From: Clostridia bacterium
GTDB taxonomy: Bacteria > Bacillota > Clostridia > Oscillospirales > CAG-272
Reading direction: 5' to 3'
Assembly (NCBI GenBank): GCA_017502875.1
Contig: JAFVUF010000012.1
Span: 1 to 64,000, forward strand
Length of the DNA: 64,000 nucleotides
Shown piece after piece: positions 32,901 through 40,883 of the stretch; positions within the stretch are counted from its first letter, which is position 1, and each line of letters opens with the position of its first letter. The position numbers and the translations under genes are program-made. A model generated the notes under the pieces. That model saw only the letters and a list, made by a program, of their open reading frames with translations, did not search any database and had not been told where the DNA came from.

Positions 32901-35550
32901 CAAAGCCGGCGGTTGTAACCATATCCGCCGAGGTTATGTTAGAGGGTTTAATGTTCTTTATGTCTACGTTAAGCTCGGGAGCCTCGGTTATATACACGGG
33001 CATATCCGAGTAATACATATACATGTTGTCAATATCAATGACCGTTGTTTTATCATCATGCCTTGTGAAATTAAGTCTGACAGCTTTGATGTAATCGTAT
33101 TTCCAACCGGCAAACGGATTTGTCGCCACCTTTTTACCGTTTACGTAGATAACGTTTACACAATTCGCGAGATCGGAAACAACCGCGATCCTGGTCCACT
33201 CCAGGCTGGTGATATTACCGACAACTGCGTTTCCAACCTTGATAGAGCCGTCAGTTTCAATAGAAAACAATGCATAGACTTCCGATCCGCTGATATAGCC
33301 GTTAGCGTTAAAGCCGCCGCATGTTTGATCACTGCTCAGCTGAGTAGGGAATTTTGCGTCAAGCTCAAAGACAACCGTCTTTCCGTGATCGGTAACCGCG
33401 CCCCAGTCTATATACGCATGGGTATTAGTTCCCTCGGCAATCGCGGCAGACGGAATCATCGTTATTCTACCGTACTTCGTGCCATCGCTGCCGGACGGAT
33501 GTTCAATTGCTCCTTGCCTTAATACGACACCGCTGCTAAGAACGCTGCTGTCCGCATATGTGGTTTTTAAGAGGTTAGATTCTCCAATTTTCTCTACCAT
33601 ATCCTCATAGTTGGGATATTCTTTGTCAGGATAGATGTAATCCGTCTCTGTATAAGAGCAATCTCTGCACTTGGTTACAACTCCGTTGGATTCAATGTAG
33701 GAATAAAGCTTATGTCCGGTTTTGGGGTAAACCTTCGCGTCATACACCTCACCGCAACAAACGCATTTCGCTCTGTCATAGCCATCATCAGTGCAGTTAG
33801 CGGGAAGTCTTTCAACAAATGTGTCTCCGAAGCTGTAATGACCGTAAGGCGGAATTATCGAATAAGGATCAACGTAATCCTCTCCGCAGAACCTACATTT
33901 ACCCGAAACACATCCTTGCTGAACGCAGGTAACCTGTGTCTTAACGACGTCATCACCAAGCTGGTGATCGGTTTTGGAATCTTCATCTATTATAGTAAAC
34001 ACTATGCCGCAGTGAGCGCACGGTCCCGTTGCGTATCCGTCAGAGGTACAGGTAGGCTCAAATACGGTAGCGTCCTCGCCGTGTACATGCTCAAGCACGG
34101 GCTCAGTCTGCTCGCCGTTCCTTATTCCGCAATCCTGGCATGTATATACATTGTAGCCTGCCTCATAGCAGGTAGCGGGAACGGAAACTCCTTCATCCCA
34201 TCTATGACCCTTGTTAGGTACGACGTTGGATATTTTCTGACCTCCGCAGCCCGGGCAGGTAGCGATGGTATAGCCATTAAGCACGCAATCGGGGTTGTAT
34301 GTAACTACGTTAGAGGTAAAATCGTGGTCGCTTTCGGTATGGGTAGCTGTCTCAACGGGGAGCCTATAGCTAATGTTATAGGTTTCATTTGAGCCGCTGA
34401 CAGTAAAGGTATGCACACCGTACGTAAAGTTAGTGTTATTTTCGGCTTTATTGTCAAATCCGTTCGGATAAGCGCCCGCGTAGAAATAGATATCGTCGAT
34501 ACCGAACGTAGAAGCGCCGCTGTCGCTCATGTAAATATTTATGCCGGCAAGCAGGATACCGGTGAAGTAATTATCTGCGTATCTGACCGGAGCGCTCGTT
34601 ACAAGCTTGTCGTTGACGAATACCTCGTAAAGCATATCTCTGTCATTGAGCTTAAGAGATACCTTGACTCCGTTTGCGAAATCGTCCGCGCCGAGCTTAT
34701 AAACCGCGCCATCACGGGTGCAGATAGTTTTCGCCTCGCTGTCATAGGTAAGGAAGATCATCGACTGATTCATCGACGCCTTGGCGCCTTCGAACATAAC
34801 GAGATCTCCGGTGTTCTCTTCGTCAATTATATAACGCGCCTCAAAGATATAAGACTTACCGTAAACAACCGATCCCTCGGGAGAGAGCTTAACGCCCAGC
34901 TTACTGTCGCCGGTATATTCTTCGGGACGGGTAATGCTGACGTATGTATTGCTCTTATCGCCTACGGTAACGGTCTTAAATTCCGCCGCGTTCTGAACGT
35001 TACCCTTGTAGAGCTCAAGTCTCTGATAGCTAAGGTGAGACCTGTCGCCCTCCATATCCAGCTTAAGTCCAAGAAGCTTCTCAGAGGTAGAGTCGCATCT
35101 TACGCACTTTGCGATAGCGGAATATCCGTCGGCAGTGCTTACGTAATTTACGTACTCATGACCTAACGAGGAGCCGCGGAGAACCTCCTTCATCTCATCG
35201 CCGCAGGTGTCATAATTCTCGCAGCGAACTATGGTATGTCCGTCCTCCGTACAGGTTGCATCGTGAAGATAAACCTTAAGCGTGCTGTTGTACCTATGTC
35301 CCGAAGGGGGCTGGGACTCGTACTGCTCCTTAAAGCCGCACTTCTTACACTCACGTTCCCTTATCTCCGGATCCGTGCAGGTAAGCTCCTGAATTATCTC
35401 TCGCTTCTGCGGATTCTGCTCATGTCTCCATTCGTGTTCTCCCTCCGCGCACTTATCCTCTTCCTCTGTGTTATCACAGGCGGCGAGGACGAACGCTGAT
35501 GAGACCATCAGAATAACAAGCAGCAATGCAAGTAACCGAATTTTTCTCAT
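29938..35550 (-). CDS. Giant surface lipoprotein with Cys modules and BspA-like end
   Basis: An 1870-residue protein. The N-terminus is a lipoprotein signal: RKIR, a Leu/Val stretch and the lipobox VLAAC (Cys about residue 24). About 17 modules of the form C-x3-G-[Y/H]-x4-6-C-x2-CG followed by GH-type turns lie in three blocks: residues about 30-130, 400-640 and 1370-1680. Between them are beta-rich stretches resembling concanavalin/LamG-like carbohydrate-binding folds. Residues about 1690-1850 are BspA-type leucine-rich repeats with VVIPAGVKVADGAFRDC and SIKLPENCAVISNGAFFGC. It is probably anchored outside the membrane and binds polysaccharide, host material or metal. Specific ligand unknown. 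Confidence 0.85.
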   Translation of the reverse strand: MRKIRLLALLLVILMVSSAFVLAACDNTEEEDKCAEGEHEWRHEQNPQKREIIQELTCTDPEIRERECKKCGFKEQYESQPPSGHRYNSTLKVYLHDATCTEDGHTIVRCENYDTCGDEMKEVLRGSSLGHEYVNYVSTADGYSAIAKCVRCDSTSEKLLGLKLDMEGDRSHLSYQRLELYKGNVQNAAEFKTVTVGDKSNTYVSITRPEEYTGDSKLGVKLSPEGSVVYGKSYIFEARYIIDEENTGDLVMFEGAKASMNQSMIFLTYDSEAKTICTRDGAVYKLGADDFANGVKVSLKLNDRDMLYEVFVNDKLVTSAPVRYADNYFTGILLAGINIYMSDSGASTFGIDDIYFYAGAYPNGFDNKAENNTNFTYGVHTFTVSGSNETYNISYRLPVETATHTESDHDFTSNVVTYNPDCVLNGYTIATCPGCGGQKISNVVPNKGHRWDEGVSVPATCYEAGYNVYTCQDCGIRNGEQTEPVLEHVHGEDATVFEPTCTSDGYATGPCAHCGIVFTIIDEDSKTDHQLGDDVVKTQVTCVQQGCVSGKCRFCGEDYVDPYSIIPPYGHYSFGDTFVERLPANCTDDGYDRAKCVCCGEVYDAKVYPKTGHKLYSYIESNGVVTKCRDCSYTETDYIYPDKEYPNYEDMVEKIGESNLLKTTYADSSVLSSGVVLRQGAIEHPSGSDGTKYGRITMIPSAAIAEGTNTHAYIDWGAVTDHGKTVVFELDAKFPTQLSSDQTCGGFNANGYISGSEVYALFSIETDGSIKVGNAVVGNITSLEWTRIAVVSDLANCVNVIYVNGKKVATNPFAGWKYDYIKAVRLNFTRHDDKTTVIDIDNMYMYYSDMPVYITEAPELNVDIKNIKPSNITSADMVTTAGFEDYVQKIGGANFNHKSNAKLSLYDKNNDSVNDAFRYQYNANIPSVSTNGGNSYIQHEGFTNGGTYTFHTNITFTEVTGKIGIFKGRVENGGPNGSQTVEFPFLHYEYVGIEDGTNKPYGVIKTEDGGVLRRVYANETLDFYVVDNETAKTYDIYIDGEMVLDSYDYSYHDYAYPSSKLTYKILSQEGAAGNNIDILINEIDYFADYVTPSNYSGKTVGDKVVDGDINVVVKFDGTEKIAHLMSGNGIRVLGSTIANGYYYTEIEHSYLSLEKAPADALAEGNLRYVMIDPMGDEVTEGGIWVLSSNDHKTNGAKNIAFFDLNGAPINSNGNYDLTGYSEVVFRVYVKNKTQNGYNIQVNANNADDSVINGPVDNYSTGWHEISMPVNAGWNNIESLELMFSGMTTGAHTDTSCTDENCTNVEHFAPVDGLTVYLESITLVKADITLENTGYAVEGSPCAEHTFGEATVVEAVGCDGIGYTYKVCSECGYKEVTVVRGQGHTLELVATECVPANCDTNGKNVYKCTNEGCDYKTKEVTDALLHNYVRKDDATAEDGYVAATCTEGGVDVYVCVNENCSGYTCGESHSYNKFLVNTAPLGHKHDASATVTEADCYNDRYSVGECVVCHENVKITYEGTKLEHSMVTINTPADCVNDGSIVVKCDREGCDYVKSETVLPALGHDMPADYIVIFVDKSCTSYKGVQYNCRVCGEFVEEYEVELGKEPHVWGEFTIVEEETCGKNGHREAICQVCGAKKSVVGSEAEKQECVIPATGGHTYSEEYFYTNAADKTIEGIRYIPCTVCGQPKPDTTEKVPAIYEGTQGLEFTYNNNGAYVITGYEGNATEIVIPSTYSGKPVILGRVFADTDITSVVIPAGVKVADGAFRDCDKLVNVTLPADMTVLPAEIFYGCTALESIKLPENCAVISNGAFFGCKKLTTITINAVLTEVQQFAFSGTALTTVNYVSTVCPEVIISANGNDKLIKAKWIAE

Positions 35551-35552
35551 AA

Positions 35553-35596
35553 TGGCTTGACCAATCCTTTCGTATCTTTACGAAGCTTTCCCAAGC
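35553..35596 (-). promoter_or_regulatory. Structured leader just before the giant gene
   Basis: On the minus strand an outer stem (GCTTG with CAAGC) encloses a perfect TTCGTA-AAGA-TACGAA hairpin. The only Shine-Dalgarno-like AGGA lies in the side loop, 14 bp from the ATG. The fold could affect translation. It does not match a riboswitch class known to me. Confidence 0.35.
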
Positions 35597-35648
35597 GTTT
35601 AAAACTGCTACTCAGGGTGTTTTCGCAAATGTCATTTTGGTAATTCAT

Positions 35649-35677
35649 ATTATAGCATTATAATAAAGGTTTTTCAA
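35649..35677 (-). promoter_or_regulatory. Promoter of the giant lipoprotein gene
   Basis: The minus strand reads TTGAAA, 17 bp, TATAAT, about 100 bp before the ATG. The rest of the 35551-35955 gap is AT-rich and holds the leader of this gene and the operator region of the Fur-family gene. Confidence 0.65.
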
Positions 35678-35908
35678 TGTATTTTTTCAATATCGCAATG
35701 TAAAAAAATGACATCGAAGTTTAGTTTTCACACATTCAACAAAGCAACTTTTTTATTTTAATGCACAATATACAAAAAGAACTGCTTTTCATACCTCAAA
35801 AAATTTTATTTTTTTTAACAAATCGGCGCAGAAGCTCAAAATTCATAGTAAATTAACATTATTCTTTAAAAAAATTCACCCGCATATGTTAAAATCCTCT
35901 CTGTAAAT

Positions 35909-35923
35909 TGAAACTCAGTTTCA
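35909..35923. promoter_or_regulatory. 7-1-7 operator before the Fur-family gene
   Basis: TGAAACT-C-AGTTTCA is a perfect inverted repeat with the 7-1-7 form typical of Fur, Zur and PerR boxes. It lies 33 bp before the ATG of the Fur-family gene, so it is likely the operator for the zinc operon. Confidence 0.6.
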
Positions 35924-35955
35924 TTTTCATCAAATTCACGAAAGGACACTCCATA

Positions 35956-36366
35956 ATGGAAGTCTATAAAACAAAGCAGCGAGAGCTTGTGCTTTCGTAT
36001 CTTAAAGATAACAACAGGTGTATGTCCGCGGACGAAATAATAGCGGGACTGAGAGATAACGGACACGCCGTATCGAAAACCACAGTCTACCGTTGTCTTG
36101 AACTGTTTTCAAACGCAGGACAGGCGTCAAAATTTTTAAACAGCCAAGGAGAAAGCGCGGTATACCGTTACAGTGGGGGACACGATAGCCATTTTCATCT
36201 GAAATGCACCGAATGTAACAAAACCGTATGCGCTGATTGCGGATTCATCAACCGTATGCAAGAGCACTTCTACAACCATCACGGTTTTACGGTCAGTAAA
36301 ACTCACACCGTCATTTACGGGCTTTGCCGAGACTGCGGTAGGTCCAAAGGGGAGACATCGGAATGA
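35956..36366 (+). CDS. zur: Fur-family metalloregulator, probably Zur
   Basis: A 136-residue repressor. N-terminal winged helix with YLKDNNRCMSADEII and AVSKTTVYRCLELF (about residues 15-60), then a dimer domain with a His cluster HDSHFHLKC. Two CxxC pairs (CTEC, CADC) and a final CRDC provide structural zinc sites. The ATG at 35956 has AAAGGA upstream. It overlaps the zinc-binding lipoprotein gene by 4 bp and heads an operon of a complete zinc-type ABC transporter, which supports Zur over Fur or PerR. Confidence 0.82.
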   Translation: MEVYKTKQRELVLSYLKDNNRCMSADEIIAGLRDNGHAVSKTTVYRCLELFSNAGQASKFLNSQGESAVYRYSGGHDSHFHLKCTECNKTVCADCGFINRMQEHFYNHHGFTVSKTHTVIYGLCRDCGRSKGETSE

Positions 36367-37367
36367 AAAAGCCTTTCATAGTTTTTCTGATAATGCTCCT
36401 TGCGATTTTTCCTCTCGCCGCATGCGAAGGAAACAGCTTTTACACCTCGGGGGACGGCGAGCTGAAAATAGTTACCACAGTATTCGTTCCATTTGACATA
36501 GCGCGGGAAGTAACGGGCGGACGGGCAAGTATAACGCTTCTGCAATCAAACGGAGCTGACCTTCACGACTACTCCCCCACCGCCTCGGCTCTTACCGAGC
36601 TTAACGAAGCGGATATCTTCATCTGCGTCGGAGGAGTAACTGATGAAACGTGGGTGGACGATGCCGTCGCAGCGTCTGAAAACGCCAATTTGACCGTAAT
36701 CAAGCTTACCGAGCTTTGTCAAGGACTGCTCGCCGAGCTTGAAGGACATTCCCATAACGAATACTGCGAGCAGGCTCACGGACATTCCCACGGGCATGAG
36801 CACGAGCACGGGCATACCGCAAACGACGGACACGGGCACGTTTCCGACGAGCACGTATGGACGTCTATAAGGAACGTCGTCAGTCTCACATCGGCAGTCG
36901 CGGACGCCTGCGCCGAAAAGGACGGAGCAAACGCCGAATTCTATAAAGAAAACGCCGAGCGCTACAAAGAGAAGCTCAGTGAGCTTGACGCCCGTTACAA
37001 GCAAGTAACGCAAGCCTCGCATAACAAAACCGCGGTCTTTGCGGACCGTTTCCCGTTCATATACCTCACGTCCGACTACGGATTATGCCACTACGCCGCG
37101 TTCAGCGGCTGTTCAAGCGAAACCGACGCAAGCTTCGCCACCGCGGTTAAGCTTATCTCCGCAGTAAGAGATAACTCGCTTGACTGCGTATTCGTAACCG
37201 AAAACACCGACGGTAAGCTCGCAAGCAGCGTTTCCGACGCCACAGGCTGCAAAATACTCGAATTAAACTCGCTCCAATCCGTTACCGCCAAGCAGATAGA
37301 CGGCGGTCTCACCTACCTTGGCGCAATGGAGCAAAACCTATCTCAGCTCCAAAAGGGGCTTTCGTGA
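36363..37367 (+). CDS. znuA: Zinc ABC transporter substrate-binding lipoprotein
   Basis: A 334-residue extracellular metal receptor of the cluster 9 family. Signal peptide with lipobox PLAAC (about residues 16-20). A His-rich loop (about residues 130-162, with many HGH and HEH pairs) is typical of zinc rather than manganese binding proteins. Metal ligands include His in ADLHDYSP, DEHVWTS and a late Asp/His in the second lobe. It binds zinc at the cell surface and hands it to ZnuB. Starts at ATGA overlapping zur. Confidence 0.92.
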   Translation: MKKPFIVFLIMLLAIFPLAACEGNSFYTSGDGELKIVTTVFVPFDIAREVTGGRASITLLQSNGADLHDYSPTASALTELNEADIFICVGGVTDETWVDDAVAASENANLTVIKLTELCQGLLAELEGHSHNEYCEQAHGHSHGHEHEHGHTANDGHGHVSDEHVWTSIRNVVSLTSAVADACAEKDGANAEFYKENAERYKEKLSELDARYKQVTQASHNKTAVFADRFPFIYLTSDYGLCHYAAFSGCSSETDASFATAVKLISAVRDNSLDCVFVTENTDGKLASSVSDATGCKILELNSLQSVTAKQIDGGLTYLGAMEQNLSQLQKGLS

Positions 37368-37389
37368 AATAAAAATTAAGGACAGAAAT

Positions 37390-38157
37390 ATGCCACTGAT
37401 AGAATGTAAAAATCTTACCCTCGGTTACGAGGGAAAAACCGTGCTTGAGGGAGTAGATCTCCAAGTCAACCGAGGCGATTACCTATGTATAGTCGGAGAA
37501 AACGGCTCTGGCAAAAGCACGCTTATGAAAGCCCTGCTCGGCTTAAAGGCGGCAAGCGGCGGCTCGCTCGTCTACGGAGACGGATTAAAAAAGAACGGTA
37601 TAGGCTACCTTCCCCAGCAGACAACAATACAGAAGGACTTCCCAGCGTCCGTTTACGAGGTCGTCCTCTCAGGCTGCCTTGGAAAGCGAGGACTGCTCCC
37701 GTTTTTCTCCGCCGAGCAAAAACGCCTTGCCAAAGAAAATATGAAAAGGCTCGGTATATCCGATATAGCAGAAAAATGCTACCGCGAGCTTTCAGGAGGT
37801 CAGCAGCAAAGAGTTCTGCTCGCAAGGGCGCTCTGCGCCTCGTCCGACCTGCTCCTTCTCGACGAGCCGGTTTCAGGCCTTGACCCCGTGGTAACGAATG
37901 AGCTTTACGCTCTCATTTCCGACCTCAACCGCGAGGGCTTAACGGTAATAATGATATCTCACGATATTGCCGCCGCGGTTGCCGACGCAACCCATATTCT
38001 GCACCTCAGCCACACGGCCCTGTTCTTCGGAACTACCGAAAAATACCTTGACAGCGAAATAGGCAGAAGGTTCGCAAAACGGACAATTTCAGCAATTAAT
38101 AACTACACAAATAACATTATTGGCAACAAAGGAGGAAAGCACAGATGGAAGCACTGA
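37390..38157 (+). CDS. znuC: Zinc ABC transporter ATP-binding protein
   Basis: A 255-residue ATPase from the ATG at 37390, behind AAGGA. Walker A GENGSGKST (about residues 38-46), Q-loop YLPQQ, signature ELSGGQQQR, Walker B LLLLDEPVSGLDP and switch His in MISHD are all intact. It powers uptake together with ZnuB, whose gene overlaps its end by 13 bp. Confidence 0.94.
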   Translation: MPLIECKNLTLGYEGKTVLEGVDLQVNRGDYLCIVGENGSGKSTLMKALLGLKAASGGSLVYGDGLKKNGIGYLPQQTTIQKDFPASVYEVVLSGCLGKRGLLPFFSAEQKRLAKENMKRLGISDIAEKCYRELSGGQQQRVLLARALCASSDLLLLDEPVSGLDPVVTNELYALISDLNREGLTVIMISHDIAAAVADATHILHLSHTALFFGTTEKYLDSEIGRRFAKRTISAINNYTNNIIGNKGGKHRWKH

Positions 38158-38981
38158 TAAGCTATTACAAGACCTTTCCCGTAGTGCGCTACTCCACAGT
38201 AGTCATAATCCTCGTCTCGCTCTGCGCCGCCCTGCTCGGCGTCAGCCTGGTGCTCAAACGCTTTTCGATGATAGGAGACGGGCTTTCTCACGTCGCCTTC
38301 GGAGCCACCGCGATAGCGGCGGCGGCAGGCTTTGCGCCTCTCTACGTCGCCCTGCCCGTTACCGTAATCGCCGCGGTTCTGCTGCTCGGAGTAAAGAGCA
38401 GTAAAATAATGGGCGACGCCGCGATAGCCATGATATCCGCGGGCGCGCTTGCGGTAGGGTATCTTATGCTAAACCTCTTTCCGTCAAACGCCTCGACAAT
38501 AGCGGGAGACGCCTGCACGACACTTTTCGGCTCGTCAAGCATAATCGGAATAGGCGTAACCGACGTTATCGTCTGCTCCGTTCTCGCCGCCGCGGTCATA
38601 TTCATCTTTATATTCTTCTATCACAAGATTTTCGCGATAACCTTCGACGAGGGCTTCGCTACCGCAACCGGAACGAAGGCGAGAGTCTATAACACCTTGC
38701 TTGCGGCGGTAACGGGAATAGTCATCGTGCTTGCTATGAAAATGGTCGGAGCGCTTCTTATTTCAGCTCTGATAACCTTTCCGGCGCTTTCGGCAATGAG
38801 AGTATTCAAAACCTTCAAAAAGGTGGTTGTCTGCTCGGCTATCATCTCTGTAAGCTGTGCGCTTCTTGGAATAATCGTATGCATTACCGCCTCGACTCCG
38901 ATAGGACCAACCATAGCCGTAGCCAATATTCTGGTATTTGCGGGCTTCTTTACCGCGGGTAAGCTGATAGAGAAAAAATGA
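38145..38981 (+). CDS. znuB: Zinc ABC transporter permease
   Basis: A 278-residue membrane protein of the ABC-3 family with about eight hydrophobic segments. Family features are SLVLKRFSMIGDGLSHVAFG near residue 40 and the KMVGALLISALITFPALSAM segment. It starts inside the end of znuC with GGAGGAAAG as ribosome binding site. It is the last gene of the operon before a strong terminator. Confidence 0.93.
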   Translation: MEALISYYKTFPVVRYSTVVIILVSLCAALLGVSLVLKRFSMIGDGLSHVAFGATAIAAAAGFAPLYVALPVTVIAAVLLLGVKSSKIMGDAAIAMISAGALAVGYLMLNLFPSNASTIAGDACTTLFGSSSIIGIGVTDVIVCSVLAAAVIFIFIFFYHKIFAITFDEGFATATGTKARVYNTLLAAVTGIVIVLAMKMVGALLISALITFPALSAMRVFKTFKKVVVCSAIISVSCALLGIIVCITASTPIGPTIAVANILVFAGFFTAGKLIEKK

Positions 38982-39015
38982 CATAATGTTGCTATTTTCC
39001 AAAAAATAATACGAC

Positions 39016-39043
39016 AAAAGCAGGTGTTTTTACACCTGCTTTT
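39016..39043 (+). terminator. Terminator of the zinc operon
   Basis: Arms AAAAGCAGGTGT and ACACCTGCTTTT, loop TTTT, followed by GATTTAT. The A-rich 5' side means it could also work for the convergent lipid kinase gene. Confidence 0.85.
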
Positions 39044-39093
39044 GATTTATAAATTCACTCGCAATATTTATAGCTCGGCTTATGTTTTAAGCG

Positions 39094-39999
39094 TCAAATG
39101 AGTGCGGTGTCATATCCGTTACGAACAGTCGCGTCCGTCTCAGTCGCCTCGCCCGCAAACGCCTCATACTCGGTAACGTCAAGCACCGTTTCTCCGTCTA
39201 TCTGCACAGCGGCAGGACGGTCAAATACTACCTTAATGCTCTTACCCTTATGTACCGCGACCATTTTTTCGTGTTTTACATGCTCGCCCTTGAATATACT
39301 TGGAAAGACGGCAAGCGTCTTAATCTTGCTTTTACAGAACATCAGCATAACTGAAAGCTCTCCGTCCGCGCTTTTCCTGTCCTGCTCAGGCGTAGGCATC
39401 ATTCCGCCGCCGTAAAAGCGTCCCTTCATCGTAGGCGCAAGCCACACGTTTTCATACCTGTACGTTACCCCGTCAATCGTAACCGTAGCGCCGGTAGGCT
39501 TGTAGTGAAAAAGAAGTCCCTTTATCGCTATCGCGGTGTAATTTACGGGCTTATCCGATTCCGTTTTCAGTCTGTCTCCCACCTCGCAGCAGTAGCCGTC
39601 AATACCGAAGCCGACGTTGTTTAAAAAGCGGTACGTTTTTCCCTTGACCTTAACCGTAGGAAGCCCGATTAGGTATTTAGTTACGTCAATAGGGTCTCCC
39701 GCCTCGCCATCGCTTATGTCATGCAGAAAATCGTTACCGGTTCCGCACGCGTGATAAAAAATCCGACAGCGTATGTCTATTCCCTCGGTGTTGTTTACGA
39801 AGCGGTTCAGCGTTCCGTCGCCTCCGCAAATTATAACGGTGTCCTCCTCTTTAAGCTCCGAAAAAAACGCGCTATAATCCTCTATCCCCGTAATATCGAG
39901 CAGCTCAGCCTCTCCGCCGTAGTATTTAGCGAGTAGCTCGCTGTCCTCCTCGCTTTTTCCTCTTCCCGACAGCGGATTAAACAGAATATACCTTTTCAT
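39094..39999 (-). CDS. Diacylglycerol kinase-like lipid kinase
   Basis: A 301-residue soluble kinase of the DagK/YegS/BmrU family. The ATG at 39999 follows GGAGAGGG. The nucleotide motif GGDGT is at residues 59-63, CGTGNDF follows about 20 residues later, and FLNNVGFGIDGYC and the C-terminal DGE segment complete the family pattern. It phosphorylates diacylglycerol or a similar lipid for phospholipid recycling. It diverges from the two-component system and plsY, which also points to membrane lipid homeostasis. Confidence 0.87.
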   Translation of the reverse strand: MKRYILFNPLSGRGKSEEDSELLAKYYGGEAELLDITGIEDYSAFFSELKEEDTVIICGGDGTLNRFVNNTEGIDIRCRIFYHACGTGNDFLHDISDGEAGDPIDVTKYLIGLPTVKVKGKTYRFLNNVGFGIDGYCCEVGDRLKTESDKPVNYTAIAIKGLLFHYKPTGATVTIDGVTYRYENVWLAPTMKGRFYGGGMMPTPEQDRKSADGELSVMLMFCKSKIKTLAVFPSIFKGEHVKHEKMVAVHKGKSIKVVFDRPAAVQIDGETVLDVTEYEAFAGEATETDATVRNGYDTALI

Positions 40000-40054
40000 C
40001 TGACGCCCTCTCCTCCAAGATAAGCTTTGTTTTTTAATTTTACCCCCCTTAACT

Positions 40055-40070
40055 AAACTGAAAATAAACT
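40055..40070 (-). promoter_or_regulatory. Upstream response-regulator-type box
   Basis: The exact reverse complement of 40149-40164. On the minus strand it reads as AGTTTAT-TTTC-AGTTTA, a direct repeat with 11-bp step. It lies about 36 bp upstream of the -35 element of the two-component operon and before the lipid kinase gene. Confidence 0.5.
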
Positions 40071-40105
40071 TTTTTCGACAATTTTTTCTATTTTTCTGCA
40101 ATCGC

Positions 40106-40134
40106 TTGATTAAAAAGAGGCTTGGTGTTATAAT
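40106..40134 (+). promoter_or_regulatory. Promoter of the two-component operon
   Basis: TTGATT, 17 bp, TATAAT, about 75 bp before the GTG start of the response regulator. Confidence 0.7.
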
Positions 40135-40148
40135 ATAGTGGTAAAAGC

Positions 40149-40166
40149 AGTTTATTTTCAGTTTAT
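40149..40166 (+). promoter_or_regulatory. Downstream response-regulator-type box
   Basis: AGTTTAT-TTTC-AGTTTAT: two identical 7-bp half-sites with an 11-bp centre-to-centre step, the layout bound by OmpR/PhoB-family dimers. It lies just after the promoter, so autoregulation is likely. Confidence 0.5.
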
Positions 40167-40208
40167 ATAAATGCCGTATCATTTAAAAAAACGAAAGGGA
40201 GAAGAAGC

Positions 40209-40883
40209 GTGTTCCATATTTTAGTAGCAGACGACGACAAAAACACCCGTCTTTATCTGAAAGCCGTGTTAAATAAAGCGGGCTATACCGTTTCCGTGGC
40301 GGAAAACGGCGAGCAGGCGCTTGAAATAATGGAAAAAGAGCATATAGACCTGGCATTGCTTGATATAATGATGCCGAAAATGGACGGCTATGAATTTACA
40401 AAAACTCTACGCGAGGCGCAGAGCAGCCTTCCCATACTTATGGTATCGGCAAAGCAGCTTCCCGAAGATAAGCACAGAGGCTTTTCCGTCGGCACAGACG
40501 ACTATATGGTCAAGCCGATAGACGAGGAGGAAATGCTGTATCGCATAAAGGCGCTGCTTCGCAGAGCCAGAATTGAAAGCGAGCGAAAAATAGTAATCGG
40601 AAATGTAACCGTAGATTTTGATTCTATGACGGTTACGGGGAACGGACAGATACAGGAGCTTCCGCAAAAGGAATTTCTGCTACTTTACAAGCTGCTCTCA
40701 TACCCCGGAAAGATATTCACCCGCATACAGCTTATGGACGAGATATGGGGAATGGACAGCAGTACAGGCTGGGAAACCGTAACCGTACATATAGGCAGAC
40801 TCCGCAAGCGCTTTGAGGGCTGGAAGGAATTCGAAATAGAATCGGTACGCGGACTTGGATACAAGGCGGTGAAAAAGCTATGA
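40209..40883 (+). CDS. OmpR-family response regulator
   Basis: A 224-residue regulator with GTG start behind AAAGGGAG. Receiver domain residues 1-115: acidic pocket ADDD, phospho-acceptor Asp52 in LLDIMMPKMDG, Thr/Ser in MVSAK and Lys in MVKPID. C-terminal winged-helix DNA-binding domain (about 130-224) with ELPQKEFLLLYKLLSYPG, VTVHIGRLRKRF and VRGLGYK. It overlaps the kinase gene by 4 bp and probably binds the repeats around its own promoter. Confidence 0.93.
   Translation: MFHILVADDDKNTRLYLKAVLNKAGYTVSVAENGEQALEIMEKEHIDLALLDIMMPKMDGYEFTKTLREAQSSLPILMVSAKQLPEDKHRGFSVGTDDYMVKPIDEEEMLYRIKALLRRARIESERKIVIGNVTVDFDSMTVTGNGQIQELPQKEFLLLYKLLSYPGKIFTRIQLMDEIWGMDSSTGWETVTVHIGRLRKRFEGWKEFEIESVRGLGYKAVKKL

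Noticed and set aside
30580-35166. Several plus-strand frames of 220-376 codons
   Set aside because: All are antisense to the giant lipoprotein gene and are produced by its codon bias; the hydrophobic translations are typical of shadow frames.
35551-35650. Cyclic-di-GMP riboswitch in the leader of the giant gene
   Set aside because: GGGAAAGC text recalls it, but the tetraloop-receptor layout and the conserved second stem are missing.
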